18,700 nucleotides of DNA from J054 sp051008735 (GCA_051008735.1 JBPCXH010000219.1:1-18700), one strand, 5' to 3'. Positions 1-7,279 are shown, counted from the stretch's first letter. Made by a program: numbers and translations. The notes: generated by a model from the sequence alone, not told the origin.

Positions 1-460
1 AACTGTAAGGTCGGAATCGACCCGCGTCTTTTTGCAGGCGCCCGAGTTTTTCCCGTAGCGTCTTCAGGTAGACCTCGGTGTAATTGATCTGGCCGTCGAG
101 CATCTCCGTGCGGCGATTGCGCAGGGCTTCAATTTCATCGACGGACAGGTAGGTTGTCAGCAGGGTTGCGTCGCGGGCCCGGGTGGCCTCTTCGCGGCGT
201 TTCTGTTCAGCGATCGCCTGCTCCTTTTCGGCGGCGATTGCCAGCTCATCGTCTGTCATAGCGCCTTCCTGGCGGACAACCGGGACGCCATAGTCATTCA
301 GCAGTTCTCGATCCTGGATGGCATGCTCCGGAGGCACACTGTCACCAAAATGCACAACACCTTCATCGTCAACCCAACGATAGACTTTGGGCCCTGCCTG
401 AGCACCGGATGCGATTAACACAGCCATCAGGCCTGCGAGAATTTGACATCGCCTGTTCAT
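1..460 (-). CDS. DUF4124-domain envelope protein, C-terminus outside the window
   Basis: The reading frame starts with ATG at 458-460 and stays open for 153 codons to the window edge, so only the N-terminal part is seen. Residues 1-22 form a signal peptide (MNRRC, a hydrophobic stretch, then ASGAQA) for export from the cytoplasm. Residues 27-43 (YRWVDDEGVVHFGDSVP) are the hallmark of DUF4124, a small domain found on many gammaproteobacterial exported proteins and of unknown function. From about residue 66 the chain is charged and rich in Glu, Ala, Lys and Arg, which suggests a long helix or coiled coil reaching to the visible end. It lies downstream of pyrE on the same strand with an 81-base gap, so it probably has its own start signals. 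The family call is fairly safe; no function can be given. Confidence 0.8.
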   Translation of the reverse strand, partial: MNRRCQILAGLMAVLIASGAQAGPKVYRWVDDEGVVHFGDSVPPEHAIQDRELLNDYGVPVVRQEGAMTDDELAIAAEKEQAIAEQKRREEATRARDATLLTTYLSVDEIEALRNRRTEMLDGQINYTEVYLKTLREKLGRLQKDAGRFRPYS

Positions 461-541
461 GTTTGTTTGGCTCAGAATCACTAACAATGTCAAATACTAC
501 ACGCTGTCCCGGCGGGAAACCGTGAACTATTTCCGCTTACA

Positions 542-1183
542 TCAAACCCCGAATTCCTCCCGGTAGGCCTCCATCTGCGGTAAAAAGCTGCCCAGCTCAG
601 GGGTTTGCTGCAAATGCGCAATCAAATCCCGCATGCCGACGATACTGGCCACCGGAACCCCGAATCGCTCCTGCACTTCCTGCACGGCGGACTGGTCACC
701 GGCCCCCCGTTCTTGTCGGTCCAGCGCGATGATGACGCCGGCTGGCCGGGCCCCGGCCGCTTCGATAACCGCGACGCTCTCACGTATGGCCGTGCCGGCC
801 GTCATGACATCATCAAGAATCAGCGCCCGTCCGGTCAGCTCGGCGCCGACTATCTGGCCACCCTCGCCGTGGTCCTTGGCTTCTTTTCTGTTAAAGCAGT
901 AGGGCACGTCCTGATTGTGATGTTCTGCAAGGGCCGCAGCAGTCAGCGCCACCAGCGGGATCCCCTTGTAAGCCGGGCCGAACAGCACATCAAAGCCGAT
1001 CCCGGCGTCGATCACGGTGGCTGCGTAAAAACCTCCGAGCCGGGCGGCGGAGTGGCCGGTATTGAAGAGTCCGGAGTTAAAGAAATACGGACTGGTCCGC
1101 CCCGACTTGAGGGTAAAGCTGCCAAAGCGCAAGGCGCCGACTGCCAGGGCAAGTTCGATGAATTGGGTTTTGTATGACTGCAT
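542..1183 (-). CDS. pyrE: Orotate phosphoribosyltransferase
   Basis: This enzyme joins orotate to PRPP to make orotidine 5'-monophosphate, the fifth step of pyrimidine synthesis, in the cytoplasm. The 213-residue product has the usual length for the bacterial enzyme. The N-terminal part shows the family pattern FGSFTLKSGRTSPYFFNSG (residues 20-38), which helps bind the substrate. FGPAYKGIPL (68-77) precedes the flexible catalytic loop, which includes FNRKEAKDHGEGG (97-109), and the PRPP-binding motif LILDDVMTAGTAI lies at 121-133. All expected charged residues are present, so it should be active. It is divergent from the exodeoxyribonuclease III gene with 83 bases between the start codons, an arrangement resembling pyrE-crc of Pseudomonas. 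Confidence 0.97.
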   Translation of the reverse strand: MQSYKTQFIELALAVGALRFGSFTLKSGRTSPYFFNSGLFNTGHSAARLGGFYAATVIDAGIGFDVLFGPAYKGIPLVALTAAALAEHHNQDVPYCFNRKEAKDHGEGGQIVGAELTGRALILDDVMTAGTAIRESVAVIEAAGARPAGVIIALDRQERGAGDQSAVQEVQERFGVPVASIVGMRDLIAHLQQTPELGSFLPQMEAYREEFGV

Positions 1184-1266
1184 GATTCGCCTGTTTACCA
1201 GCGTGTTCCTGTTCTTCTGCTAGAGTATCGCATAGCGTCCCAGGCCTCCCCGATCTTCTGACCATC

Positions 1267-2034
1267 ATGCGCATAGTCACGTTAAACGCGAACGGCATTC
1301 GTGCGGCTGCCCGTAAGGGGGTTTTCGATTGGATACCTCGCCAGTCCGCCGACGTTATCTGTCTTCAAGAGACCCGCGCCCAGGTGGAGCAGTTGACTGA
1401 CAGCGTCTACTTTCCCAAGCGCTGGCACTGTCACTACGAAGCAGCTGAAAAAAAAGGCTATGCCGGGACAGCGATTTTCAGTCGTCGCGAACCCGATGAA
1501 CTGATCCGGGGTTTCGGTGAAGCTGAGTTCGATAGAGAAGGTCGCTATCTGGAAGCTCGCTTCGGCAATCTCAGCGTCGTGTCACTGTATGCGCCTTCGG
1601 GGTCGTCCAACGAAGACCGGCTGGCCTCCAAGTTTCGCTTCATGGATACATTCAAGCCCTATATGGCGAAGCTGCTGAAGTCCGGGCGTGACTACATTAT
1701 TAGTGGTGACTGGAATATTGCCCACAAGCAGATCGATCTGAAGAATTGGCGTTCAAATCAGAAAAACTCGGGATTCCTGCCGGAAGAACGTGCGTGGCTG
1801 GATGTGCTGTTTGATGAACTGGGTTACGTCGACGCCTTCCGTGAAATCAATCAGGAGGCAGAGCAATACACCTGGTGGTCGAACCGTGGCCAGGCCTGGG
1901 CCAAAAACGTGGGTTGGCGTATCGATTACCAGGTGGTGTCACCGGGTCTGGCCGGTTGTGCGACCAAGGCCCGCATATATAAGACCAAGCGCTTTTCGGA
2001 CCACGCGCCGCTGATCATGGACTATGACCTCTAA
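1267..2034 (+). CDS. xth: Exodeoxyribonuclease III family AP endonuclease (Crc-like locus)
   Basis: The 255-residue product belongs to the exonuclease-endonuclease-phosphatase fold and resembles ExoIII, which cuts DNA at abasic sites and removes nucleotides from 3' ends during base excision repair. Catalytic positions are intact: Asn7 in LNANG, Glu35 in CLQETR, Tyr108, Asp148 and Asn150 in SGDWN, Asp220 in RIDYQ, and Asp245-His246 in SDHAPL. The sequence is also close to Pseudomonas Crc (for example KNWR, ERAW and the ending MDYDL against Crc VDYDW) and sits next to pyrE as crc does. Crc has lost catalytic residues (CLQDT, SQHAPL), so this protein is more likely a real nuclease than an Hfq-partnering regulator. 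No clear Shine-Dalgarno sequence precedes the ATG. The 3' end overlaps the permease gene by 11 bases, suggesting coupled translation. Confidence 0.92.
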   Translation: MRIVTLNANGIRAAARKGVFDWIPRQSADVICLQETRAQVEQLTDSVYFPKRWHCHYEAAEKKGYAGTAIFSRREPDELIRGFGEAEFDREGRYLEARFGNLSVVSLYAPSGSSNEDRLASKFRFMDTFKPYMAKLLKSGRDYIISGDWNIAHKQIDLKNWRSNQKNSGFLPEERAWLDVLFDELGYVDAFREINQEAEQYTWWSNRGQAWAKNVGWRIDYQVVSPGLAGCATKARIYKTKRFSDHAPLIMDYDL

Positions 2035-3319
2035 AGATTCGGCCGCCGGCTGGCTGGCTGCCGCGAAAATTTACCTGCATCCGCGGGTCGCGGCCATGGT
2101 GTTCCTCGGCTTTTCCGCGGGCCTGCCCTTTTTGCTGGTGGCCGGTACCCTGACGGCCTGGCTGGCCCTGGCCGATATCAGCATGTCGCAAATCGGCATG
2201 TTCGCCTGGATCGGTATTGCCTATTCCCTGAAGTTTCTGTGGGCGCCGTTGGTTGATCGACTGCCCTTGCCCCTGCTGACCCGCGCACTGGGGCGCCGCC
2301 GCAGCTGGATGCTGGTCTCGCAACTGGCGGTCATTGCCGGGCTACTGGGGATTGCCTCTTCGGACCCGACCCTGGACCTGGCCCGTGTTGCCTGGTTTGC
2401 GTTGCTGGTGGCCTTCGGCTCCGCAACTCAGGACATTGCCCTGGATGCCTATCGTATTGAGGCCGTCGAGTTGCGTAGGCAGGGTGCCATGGCAGCGGCC
2501 TACCAGGGGGGTTATCGCATGGGCATCCTGGCTGCCGGTGCCGGAGCCCTGGTGATTGCCAACTGGCTCGACTGGCAGACGGCTTACCAGGCCATGGCCG
2601 GCCTGATGGTCGTGGGTCTGATTACGGTGCTGATCATTATGGAGCCGGCCGTTCCCCAGGCAAGTCTCGACGCCAATGGGCCAGGCACCGGTATTGCTGA
2701 ATGGTTTGCCAATGCCGTGGTTGGTCCGTTTGCCGAGTTCTTTCAGCGCAATGGCAGTATCGCCATCCTGTTACTCGTGTTTATCAGCTGTTACCGGATC
2801 AGCGATATGGTGCTCGGGGTAATGGCCAACCCCTTTTATATCGACCTGGGTTTCACGCTACCGGAGATCGCTGCCGTTACCAAAGTGTTCGGGGTCATTA
2901 TCACGCTGAGTGGTGCTGCTTTGGGTGGCATTGCGGTGGCCCGCTATGGTCTCAACGGTCCCCTGGTCTTTGGCGCCGTTTTGCTGGCGGTGACGAACCT
3001 GTTTTTTGCCGGCATGGCTTTGTACGGTGCCGAGCTGTGGTTTCTGGTGGTCACTATCAGTGCTGATAATCTGGCGGCCGGCTTTACCGGGACGGTATTT
3101 ATCGCTTACTTGTCGGGTCTTACGAATGTCGCTTACACGGCCACACAGTACGCGCTGTTTTCGTCCCTGATGACCTTGCCGGGAAAATTCATCAGCGGTT
3201 TCTCCGGTCAGATCGTTGAGGCCGTGGACTGGTTTACTTTCTTTTTGTACGCGTCATTAATGGGTTTGCCTGCCGTGTTTCTGGCCATTGCGGTGACCCG
3301 GCGGCGACCGCAGCCATGA
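2024..3319 (+). CDS. ampG: AmpG-type muropeptide permease (MFS transporter)
   Basis: AmpG proteins carry GlcNAc-anhydromuramyl peptides released by cell-wall turnover from the periplasm back to the cytoplasm. The 431-residue product is strongly hydrophobic. It shows the family signatures GFSAGLPFLLVAGTLTAWL (29-47), KFLWAPLVDRLPLPLL (70-85), GRRRSW (90-95) and SATQDIALDAYRIE (133-146), which line up well with what I recall of E. coli AmpG. At 431 residues it is shorter than E. coli AmpG (about 490) and probably has 12 membrane segments rather than 14. The ATG lies inside the end of the nuclease gene, and its stop overlaps the Rieske gene start (ATGA), so the three genes form a compact operon. 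No ampC, ampR or other recycling gene is in the window. Related substrates remain possible. Confidence 0.88.
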   Translation: MTSKDSAAGWLAAAKIYLHPRVAAMVFLGFSAGLPFLLVAGTLTAWLALADISMSQIGMFAWIGIAYSLKFLWAPLVDRLPLPLLTRALGRRRSWMLVSQLAVIAGLLGIASSDPTLDLARVAWFALLVAFGSATQDIALDAYRIEAVELRRQGAMAAAYQGGYRMGILAAGAGALVIANWLDWQTAYQAMAGLMVVGLITVLIIMEPAVPQASLDANGPGTGIAEWFANAVVGPFAEFFQRNGSIAILLLVFISCYRISDMVLGVMANPFYIDLGFTLPEIAAVTKVFGVIITLSGAALGGIAVARYGLNGPLVFGAVLLAVTNLFFAGMALYGAELWFLVVTISADNLAAGFTGTVFIAYLSGLTNVAYTATQYALFSSLMTLPGKFISGFSGQIVEAVDWFTFFLYASLMGLPAVFLAIAVTRRRPQP

Positions 3320-3714
3320 CGGACTGGCAGGAATGGCCGGTCTGTTTGCATTCCCAGCTGGCCGACCCCGGGGCGCGCAGTTTTGAGGTGGGTGAGGGGA
3401 CCTGGCCCTTTCGCGGCTTTGTGTTGCAGCAGCGCGGCGAGATCAGGGCCTTCGCCAATATTTGTCCGCATCTGAGCCACCCGCTGGATATGCTGCCCGA
3501 TGAATTTTTTGCCCAGGATGGGGAAAGCTTGCGCTGCATGTCCCACGGCGCCCTGTTTGATGCACAAAGTGGTCTGTGCACGATGGGGCCCTGTGCGGGT
3601 GAGGCCTTGTTGAGACTGGAGCACCGGGTCGATGGCGATCAGATCTGGGTGCGCGCGCCGGAAACTCTGCAGGAAGGAATCGCGTTGGTGCGCGGTAGTG
3701 ACGGCACAACTTAG
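3316..3714 (+). CDS. Small Rieske-type [2Fe-2S] protein
   Basis: This 132-residue soluble protein carries one complete Rieske cluster-binding pair: Cys50-Pro-His52 (CPHLSHPLD) and Cys74-X2-His77 (CMSHGALFD). It lacks a signal peptide, a membrane anchor and a catalytic oxygenase domain, so it looks like a stand-alone Rieske ferredoxin or electron-transfer subunit in the cytoplasm. The second box is followed by DAQSGLCTMGPC, the usual 'FD..tG.c..GPc' continuation of Rieske ferredoxins. The start codon overlaps the permease stop as ATGA, which implies translational coupling. No oxygenase or reductase is nearby, so its redox partner is unknown. Confidence 0.88.
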   Translation: MTDWQEWPVCLHSQLADPGARSFEVGEGTWPFRGFVLQQRGEIRAFANICPHLSHPLDMLPDEFFAQDGESLRCMSHGALFDAQSGLCTMGPCAGEALLRLEHRVDGDQIWVRAPETLQEGIALVRGSDGTT

Positions 3715-3718
3715 CCCG

Positions 3719-3735
3719 GACGCGCTTTGCGCGTC
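3719..3735. terminator. Short GC-rich hairpin between convergent genes
   Basis: Bases 3719-3725 (GACGCGC) and 3729-3735 (GCGCGTC) form a perfect 7-bp stem around a TTT loop, 4 bases after the Rieske stop codon and before the end of the convergent DUF6763-like gene. No T-run follows on either strand, so an intrinsic terminator is only a possibility. The position between convergent genes is what supports it. Confidence 0.35.
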
Positions 3736-3759
3736 GTTCAGTCGGGTCGCCGGTCCCTC

Positions 3760-4131
3760 TCAGTCGAGGTGGTCAACGAACTCCAGGTGATCATGCCAGC
3801 CAATGCTTCTGCCATCGCGCAACTCTCTTAAGTCGGCGCGATCCAGGTCCAGCGACCCGGAATAATCTTCCGGCGCTGTCGCCGGTTCCAGTGCAAGGCC
3901 ATGCCAGAGATCAAAATCCAGTTCGCCGATCGTGCCGTCGAAATACTGGATCTCTACCGTCAGTTCCTCTTCGTCAACCGCCACCACCTCAAGGGTTCGC
4001 CCGTCGAGGCGGCGGTACCAGCTTCCCACCTGTGGAAAAATCACCCCATAGCAGTGCTTGTCCGGTTGGTGAGAAGGCCGCCGCTGTCGCGGCGATTGTT
4101 CATTTATAACGCAGACCGGGGCCCCGGTCAC
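3760..4131 (-). CDS. Small conserved protein, DUF6763-like
   Basis: The open frame encodes up to 123 residues. The conserved part begins at about residue 33 with PQVGSWYRRLDGRTLEVVAV and continues as EIQYFDGTIGELDFDLW, then LEPATAPEDYSGSLDLDRADL. This acidic pattern (a small beta-rich segment with IQYFDG and W.....LEPA.PPEDWSG) matches gammaproteobacterial proteins I know as DUF6763, of unknown function. The first possible start is GTG at 4129-4131, three bases after the trmB stop. The first 29 residues are basic and not typical of the family, so an in-frame GTG at 4042-4044 may be the true start, giving a protein of about 94 residues. There is no signal peptide or membrane segment. It follows trmB on the same strand and is probably co-transcribed with it. 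Confidence 0.72.
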   Translation of the reverse strand: MTGAPVCVINEQSPRQRRPSHQPDKHCYGVIFPQVGSWYRRLDGRTLEVVAVDEEELTVEIQYFDGTIGELDFDLWHGLALEPATAPEDYSGSLDLDRADLRELRDGRSIGWHDHLEFVDHLD

Positions 4132-4134
4132 CTG

Positions 4135-4809
4135 TCATTTACGACGGTAGTACAAATCCCTGATTGCATGTCCCAGGCGCTCGCCCCGGCGCTGAAACTT
4201 CGTTTCCGGCCGATCCTGCGGGCCGTGTTTTTCGGGGCTGAAGTCCGGGCTTGCTGCCAGGGTTTCTTCCATGTGTTCGGCGTAGGGCATCCAGTCCGTA
4301 GCCAGGTGCAATAGGCCGCCATTTTTCAGTGCCTTGGAAACTAATCCGAGAAACACTGGCTGCACAATTCGCCGTTTGTGGTGCCGCTTCTTTGGCCAGG
4401 GGTCCGGGAAAAAAAGATTCACCCGGTCCAGGCTGTCAGCCGGCAGCCAGTTCTGCAGCACTTCCATGGCGTCGTGCCGGATCAGGCGCACATTGGCCAG
4501 GCTGGCATGCTGCAGCCCCAGCAGGCAGTGGCCCACGCCGGGTTCATGCACCTCAACGCCCAGGAAATCATGCTGCGGTGCCGCTTCAGCCATGGCGGCC
4601 AAAACTTCTCCGTCGCCGAAGCCAATTTCCAGGGTTCGCGGGGCCGTTCGCGCAAAGACCTGGTCTAAATCCAGGGGCTGAGAGGGCTCTTCCAGGCCCC
4701 ACAGGGGCCAGAGTTCCGCCAGGGCTCGTTGTTGGCCGGGGGTCGTTCGACCCGCGCGGCGCACGAAGCTGCGCACGCGGCGCGGCGGATGTTCGGGAAT
4801 GGTGCTCAT
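4135..4809 (-). CDS. trmB: tRNA (guanine-N7)-methyltransferase
   Basis: TrmB uses S-adenosylmethionine to methylate N7 of G46 in the variable loop of tRNAs. The 224-residue product contains the SAM-binding motif EIGFGDG (61-67), then LGVEVHEPG (83-91), the family signature FFPDPWPKKRHHKRR (133-147), and the C-terminal tRNA and active-site motif RPETKFQRRGERLGH (200-214). The basic N-terminus (PPRRVRSFVRRAGR) is also typical. Length is normal. The ATG at 4807-4809 has no strong Shine-Dalgarno sequence, but the N-terminal residues fit the family. It is divergent from the membrane protein gene that starts at 4879, so the 69-base gap must hold both promoters. Confidence 0.96.
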   Translation of the reverse strand: MSTIPEHPPRRVRSFVRRAGRTTPGQQRALAELWPLWGLEEPSQPLDLDQVFARTAPRTLEIGFGDGEVLAAMAEAAPQHDFLGVEVHEPGVGHCLLGLQHASLANVRLIRHDAMEVLQNWLPADSLDRVNLFFPDPWPKKRHHKRRIVQPVFLGLVSKALKNGGLLHLATDWMPYAEHMEETLAASPDFSPEKHGPQDRPETKFQRRGERLGHAIRDLYYRRK

Positions 4810-4878
4810 GTCTGAGGCTATGATGCCATGCGGCTGCGCAGCGCTAGAATCAGTCGCACGTCACAGGGGGACAGGAGT

Positions 4879-5529
4879 ATGCAGGTGTCTATTCGTGCAG
4901 CCAGCATGGCGGCATTTTTTATCGTTGTCGCGTTTCTTATTCATGCTCTGAACGGAATGTACCTGGAGCCAACTTTCCTTGGCTTTGATGAGCCGACGGA
5001 ATACGCCAACATGGCGAAAATCGAGAATGCTATCTGGTCATTCTCATTCACCTCCAGCGGCATTTCGCACATGGTTGTAGGATTTTCAATGATGATCCTT
5101 GGCCTGGGTGTTGCTGACGTGTTCAAGGGTCCGCACCCGGCCGCGGCGCGCCTGATTATTCTGGCGAGCGTCGTGTCAGGAATTGGCTTTTTGCTGACCG
5201 GGATTTCAGATATCCCCGGTACCTTTTACGGCGGGATTCTGCGTGAGCTGAATCCGCAGCAAAACGAAACCATTCTGCTGATCAGCACCATGATTCGCGG
5301 CAACCTGAACATCATGGGCATTGCAGGACTCAGCTGGTTTGCCGGCGTGGTGGCTTATTGCACTTTAAAGACGGGTCTCTTTCCCAAGTGGTTTGGCTGG
5401 TACGGCTGGTTGAACACCCTGCCGGGATTCGTGGGTCTGGCCATTCCCTTCGCCGGTTTTGCCTATATTCAGTTGTTCCCGATCTGGATGCTCGCGCTGG
5501 GCATTTTTCTTCGTCGGCAGACTTCGTAG
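4879..5529 (+). CDS. Integral membrane protein, DUF4386-like
   Basis: I place the start at the ATG at 4879 because a purine-rich AGGGGG lies at 4865-4870, eight bases upstream. An in-frame ATG at 4828 would add 17 polar, basic residues without a ribosome site. The 216-residue product has about six hydrophobic segments, near residues 8-25, 61-82, 90-110, 140-162, 178-196 and 197-212. The stretch GLFPKWFGWYGWLNTLPGF (166-184) resembles the 'lPrWLGWlG' motif that I associate with DUF4386 membrane proteins, whose function is unknown. There is no enzymatic motif. It is followed after 65 bases by the TMEM175-like gene on the same strand. The membrane location is safe; the family name is tentative. 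Confidence 0.7.
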   Translation: MQVSIRAASMAAFFIVVAFLIHALNGMYLEPTFLGFDEPTEYANMAKIENAIWSFSFTSSGISHMVVGFSMMILGLGVADVFKGPHPAAARLIILASVVSGIGFLLTGISDIPGTFYGGILRELNPQQNETILLISTMIRGNLNIMGIAGLSWFAGVVAYCTLKTGLFPKWFGWYGWLNTLPGFVGLAIPFAGFAYIQLFPIWMLALGIFLRRQTS

Positions 5530-5547
5530 TATCATTTTTTCTCTACG

Positions 5548-5571
5548 ATTCACTGAAGTGAATCATTCACT
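5548..5571. promoter_or_regulatory. Three-half-site palindromic operator candidate
   Basis: The sequence ATTCACT (5548-5554), GA, AGTGAAT (5557-5563), C, ATTCACT (5565-5571) contains three copies of one 7-base half-site in alternating orientation. It therefore holds two overlapping perfect palindromes, 7-2-7 and 7-1-7. It ends 23 bases before the start codon of the TMEM175-like gene, where a dimeric repressor (for example of TetR or GntR type) could block transcription or a hairpin could form in the leader RNA. No regulator gene is adjacent. The symmetry is seen directly; the regulatory role is inferred. Confidence 0.5.
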
Positions 5572-5594
5572 GGCGTAAAGGGGTCAGCGCACTT

Positions 5595-6251
5595 ATGAGC
5601 AAACAGTCAGAGGCGACAGGCCAATCCGCCGGAGCCTCAGTTAATTTTTCACTCCGCCGCCTTGAGCGGCTGGCGGATGTTGTTTTTGCCTTTGCCCTGT
5701 TGTTTCTTCTTGTAACTATCGACTTGGCCCCGGATGGGGCTGCTACCGCCGAAAAGGCCTACAGTTACTTTTTCGACCAGCTCAACAATTCACTTGGGTT
5801 TGTGGTCAGTTTTCTGATCATCGCGTACTACTGGATCACGCACCAGGAATACTTTAATTACTACACGGGCACCAACAAGACGCACACGTTTATCGAATTG
5901 CTGTACCTGATGGCAATTGCCGGGATGCCTTTTAATAATGACTTTATCACCGCATATCCTATGGAAGTGGCACCGCGTCTCGCGATCAGTAGCGATATTT
6001 TCTTCGCCGGTATCCTGTCCTTCCTGAGTTGGTCCTACGCCACTTCCGGCAACCGCCTGGTTGACCCTGCTCGCGTGAATCCGGAACTTGTCAGATTCAT
6101 GCGCAACCAGGCACTCGTCGTGCCCGGCTTTGCCATCGTAGGGGCCGGCGCCGCATTTGTGCACCCCCTTGCGTGGGACGCAGTGCTGACATTTGGCCCC
6201 CTGGTTGCGATATTTATGATTAAGAGACGGACCAAAATTGCTGGCCCATAA
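5595..6251 (+). CDS. TMEM175/DUF1211-like membrane protein (possible cation channel)
   Basis: TMEM175 family proteins are six-segment membrane proteins; several act as potassium channels. The 218-residue product begins with a polar tail, then RLERLADVVFAFALLFLLVTID (22-43), the position and shape of the family's first helix (RxxxFSD.VFAfAlTLL). It continues with SFLIIAYYWITHQEYFNYYTGTN (72-94), matching the conserved 'fW..H...f' second-segment region. Further hydrophobic segments lie near residues 99-112, 132-148, 175-190 and 194-209. The signature FSD is replaced by Leu-Ala-Asp (26-28), although the Arg22 and Asp28 positions are kept. Length fits bacterial members. AAAGGGG lies at 5577-5583, 11 bases before the ATG, and a striking palindrome precedes it. 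Channel activity is not proven for this branch. Confidence 0.75.
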   Translation: MSKQSEATGQSAGASVNFSLRRLERLADVVFAFALLFLLVTIDLAPDGAATAEKAYSYFFDQLNNSLGFVVSFLIIAYYWITHQEYFNYYTGTNKTHTFIELLYLMAIAGMPFNNDFITAYPMEVAPRLAISSDIFFAGILSFLSWSYATSGNRLVDPARVNPELVRFMRNQALVVPGFAIVGAGAAFVHPLAWDAVLTFGPLVAIFMIKRRTKIAGP

Positions 6252-6553
6252 AATTCAGGTGACGATTCGTGGGCGGGGCAAAATGAGAACCTAAGTTCCA
6301 ACGATTGAACTCACGTCCGCTGCAAGGGGGTTTTTTCGCAGCTAGCGAAAATCCGGGTTTTAGTCGTTACGAATCGATCTCAGGCAGCAGTTGTGCCGGC
6401 GCTACCTGGTTCTGGGGCCGGGTCTCTTGCGAGCTATGGAAATGAAATGCAAATAAGGACTGGCGTTTTCATCAAGGACAAATCAGTTGGCGACCTTTGG
6501 GGTGCTGCAGGTCAGGAAAACCGTCACTTGAGAAACGCAAGGGGATTGTCACA
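6252..6553. other. Non-coding gap of about 300 bases with a weak hairpin
   Basis: No convincing gene is visible here. Open frames are very short, and an in-frame extension back to a TTG at 6497 of the next gene is poorly supported. Bases 6333-6339 (TTTTCGC) and 6345-6351 (GCGAAAA) form a 7-bp inverted repeat with a 5-base loop; it follows a G5T6 run and could contribute to ending transcription of the upstream gene, but the stem is AT-rich and no T-run follows directly. A promoter for the downstream gene must lie in this stretch or further upstream, but I see no strong consensus. A Shine-Dalgarno sequence, AAGGGGAT, sits at 6539-6546. Confidence 0.5.
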
Positions 6554-7165
6554 ATGGGGACCATGAGCCCCTTCGCGTTTTCGATCTCGCTTGCAGCGGT
6601 CATCAATGGCCTCGGAATTGTGGGGCTACTGTCGACCTTTGCCGCAGTCATTGATCGTGTTGACAAAACTGATGACGTGCAATACTGGGTCTATCAGTTA
6701 CTTGTAGCGATGCAGTTTCTCTTTCATATACTACTGTTCTGGAGCATGTGGGACATCATGCTAGCTCTAGAGAATTTCAATTTCCTTACCTACTTGTATT
6801 TTCTCCTGGGCCCGATCCTCTTGTATTTATCCACTCAGTTGTTGCTGCCGAAATTAAACAATGAGCAGCCATTGGACCTGCGTAATCGCTATTACTATGT
6901 AGCTCCGCGCTATTTCACTGTGATGAGCCTGTTATGGCTTTGGAGTATTAGCTTCTGGCCCTTTCTGGTCGGCGTCTGGGCACCGGATACACCGCTGACA
7001 ATTTCTGCTCTTGTTATTTGCTTGATCCTGAGATTCTCTAAGCGCGCGTGGGTGCATGAGACCCTGCTGCTCGCTTACTTTGGGGTATTTGTGCTCGCGG
7101 TAGTCATATACAGCCTGGAGCTTGGTGGCATCGGGAACCTGATCAGAGAGGCTCTTGATGGTTAG
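6554..7165 (+). CDS. Integral membrane protein of unknown function
   Basis: I choose the ATG at 6554 because AAGGGGAT (6539-6546) lies seven bases upstream; another ATG three codons later (6563) is possible. The product of about 203 residues has five or six hydrophobic segments: a first helix with ISLAAVINGLGIVGLLSTFA, then a helix pair around WVYQLLVAMQFLFHILLFW, then YLYFLLGPILLYLSTQLLL, a tryptophan-rich segment (VMSLLWLWSISFWPFLVGVW) and two near the C-terminus. There is no signal for export beyond the helices, no catalytic motif and no known domain I can name. Short polar loops carry DRVDKTDDVQ and PKLNNEQPLDLRNRYYY. By eye its base composition is more AT-rich than its neighbours, which may mean later acquisition. 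It ends 114 bases before the amidase-like gene and may be independent of it. Confidence 0.68.
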   Translation: MGTMSPFAFSISLAAVINGLGIVGLLSTFAAVIDRVDKTDDVQYWVYQLLVAMQFLFHILLFWSMWDIMLALENFNFLTYLYFLLGPILLYLSTQLLLPKLNNEQPLDLRNRYYYVAPRYFTVMSLLWLWSISFWPFLVGVWAPDTPLTISALVICLILRFSKRAWVHETLLLAYFGVFVLAVVIYSLELGGIGNLIREALDG

Positions 7166-7266
7166 CTGCATATTGAGACGGCGTGAGTAGGGAGATGGTT
7201 GCGCGCCCTTCATTACAGAGCTCTAAAAGTCACATGATCGCGGCCTAGAAAAAAATTGAGCAAACA

Positions 7267-7271
7267 GGGAG
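7267..7271 (+). promoter_or_regulatory. Ribosome binding site deciding the amidase-like start
   Basis: GGGAG at 7267-7271 stands eight bases before the ATG at 7280. The frame is open upstream to a TTG at 7256, but that codon has no ribosome site and would add eight residues in front of the signal peptide, so the ATG is preferred. Confidence 0.6.
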
Positions 7272-7279
7272 TAAAAATC

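Noticed and set aside
461..541. TTGACA on the minus strand as a promoter -35 box for the DUF4124 gene
   Set aside because: The box is perfect, but no acceptable -10 element lies at the right distance and the start codon is only about 30 bases away.
605..1177. A 190-codon plus-strand frame opposite pyrE
   Set aside because: The minus strand encodes a full-length, motif-complete pyrE; the plus-strand translation has no family resemblance.
4828..4878. Longer N-terminus for the DUF4386-like protein
   Set aside because: The extra 17 residues are polar and basic, no ribosome site precedes 4828, and a good one precedes the ATG at 4879.
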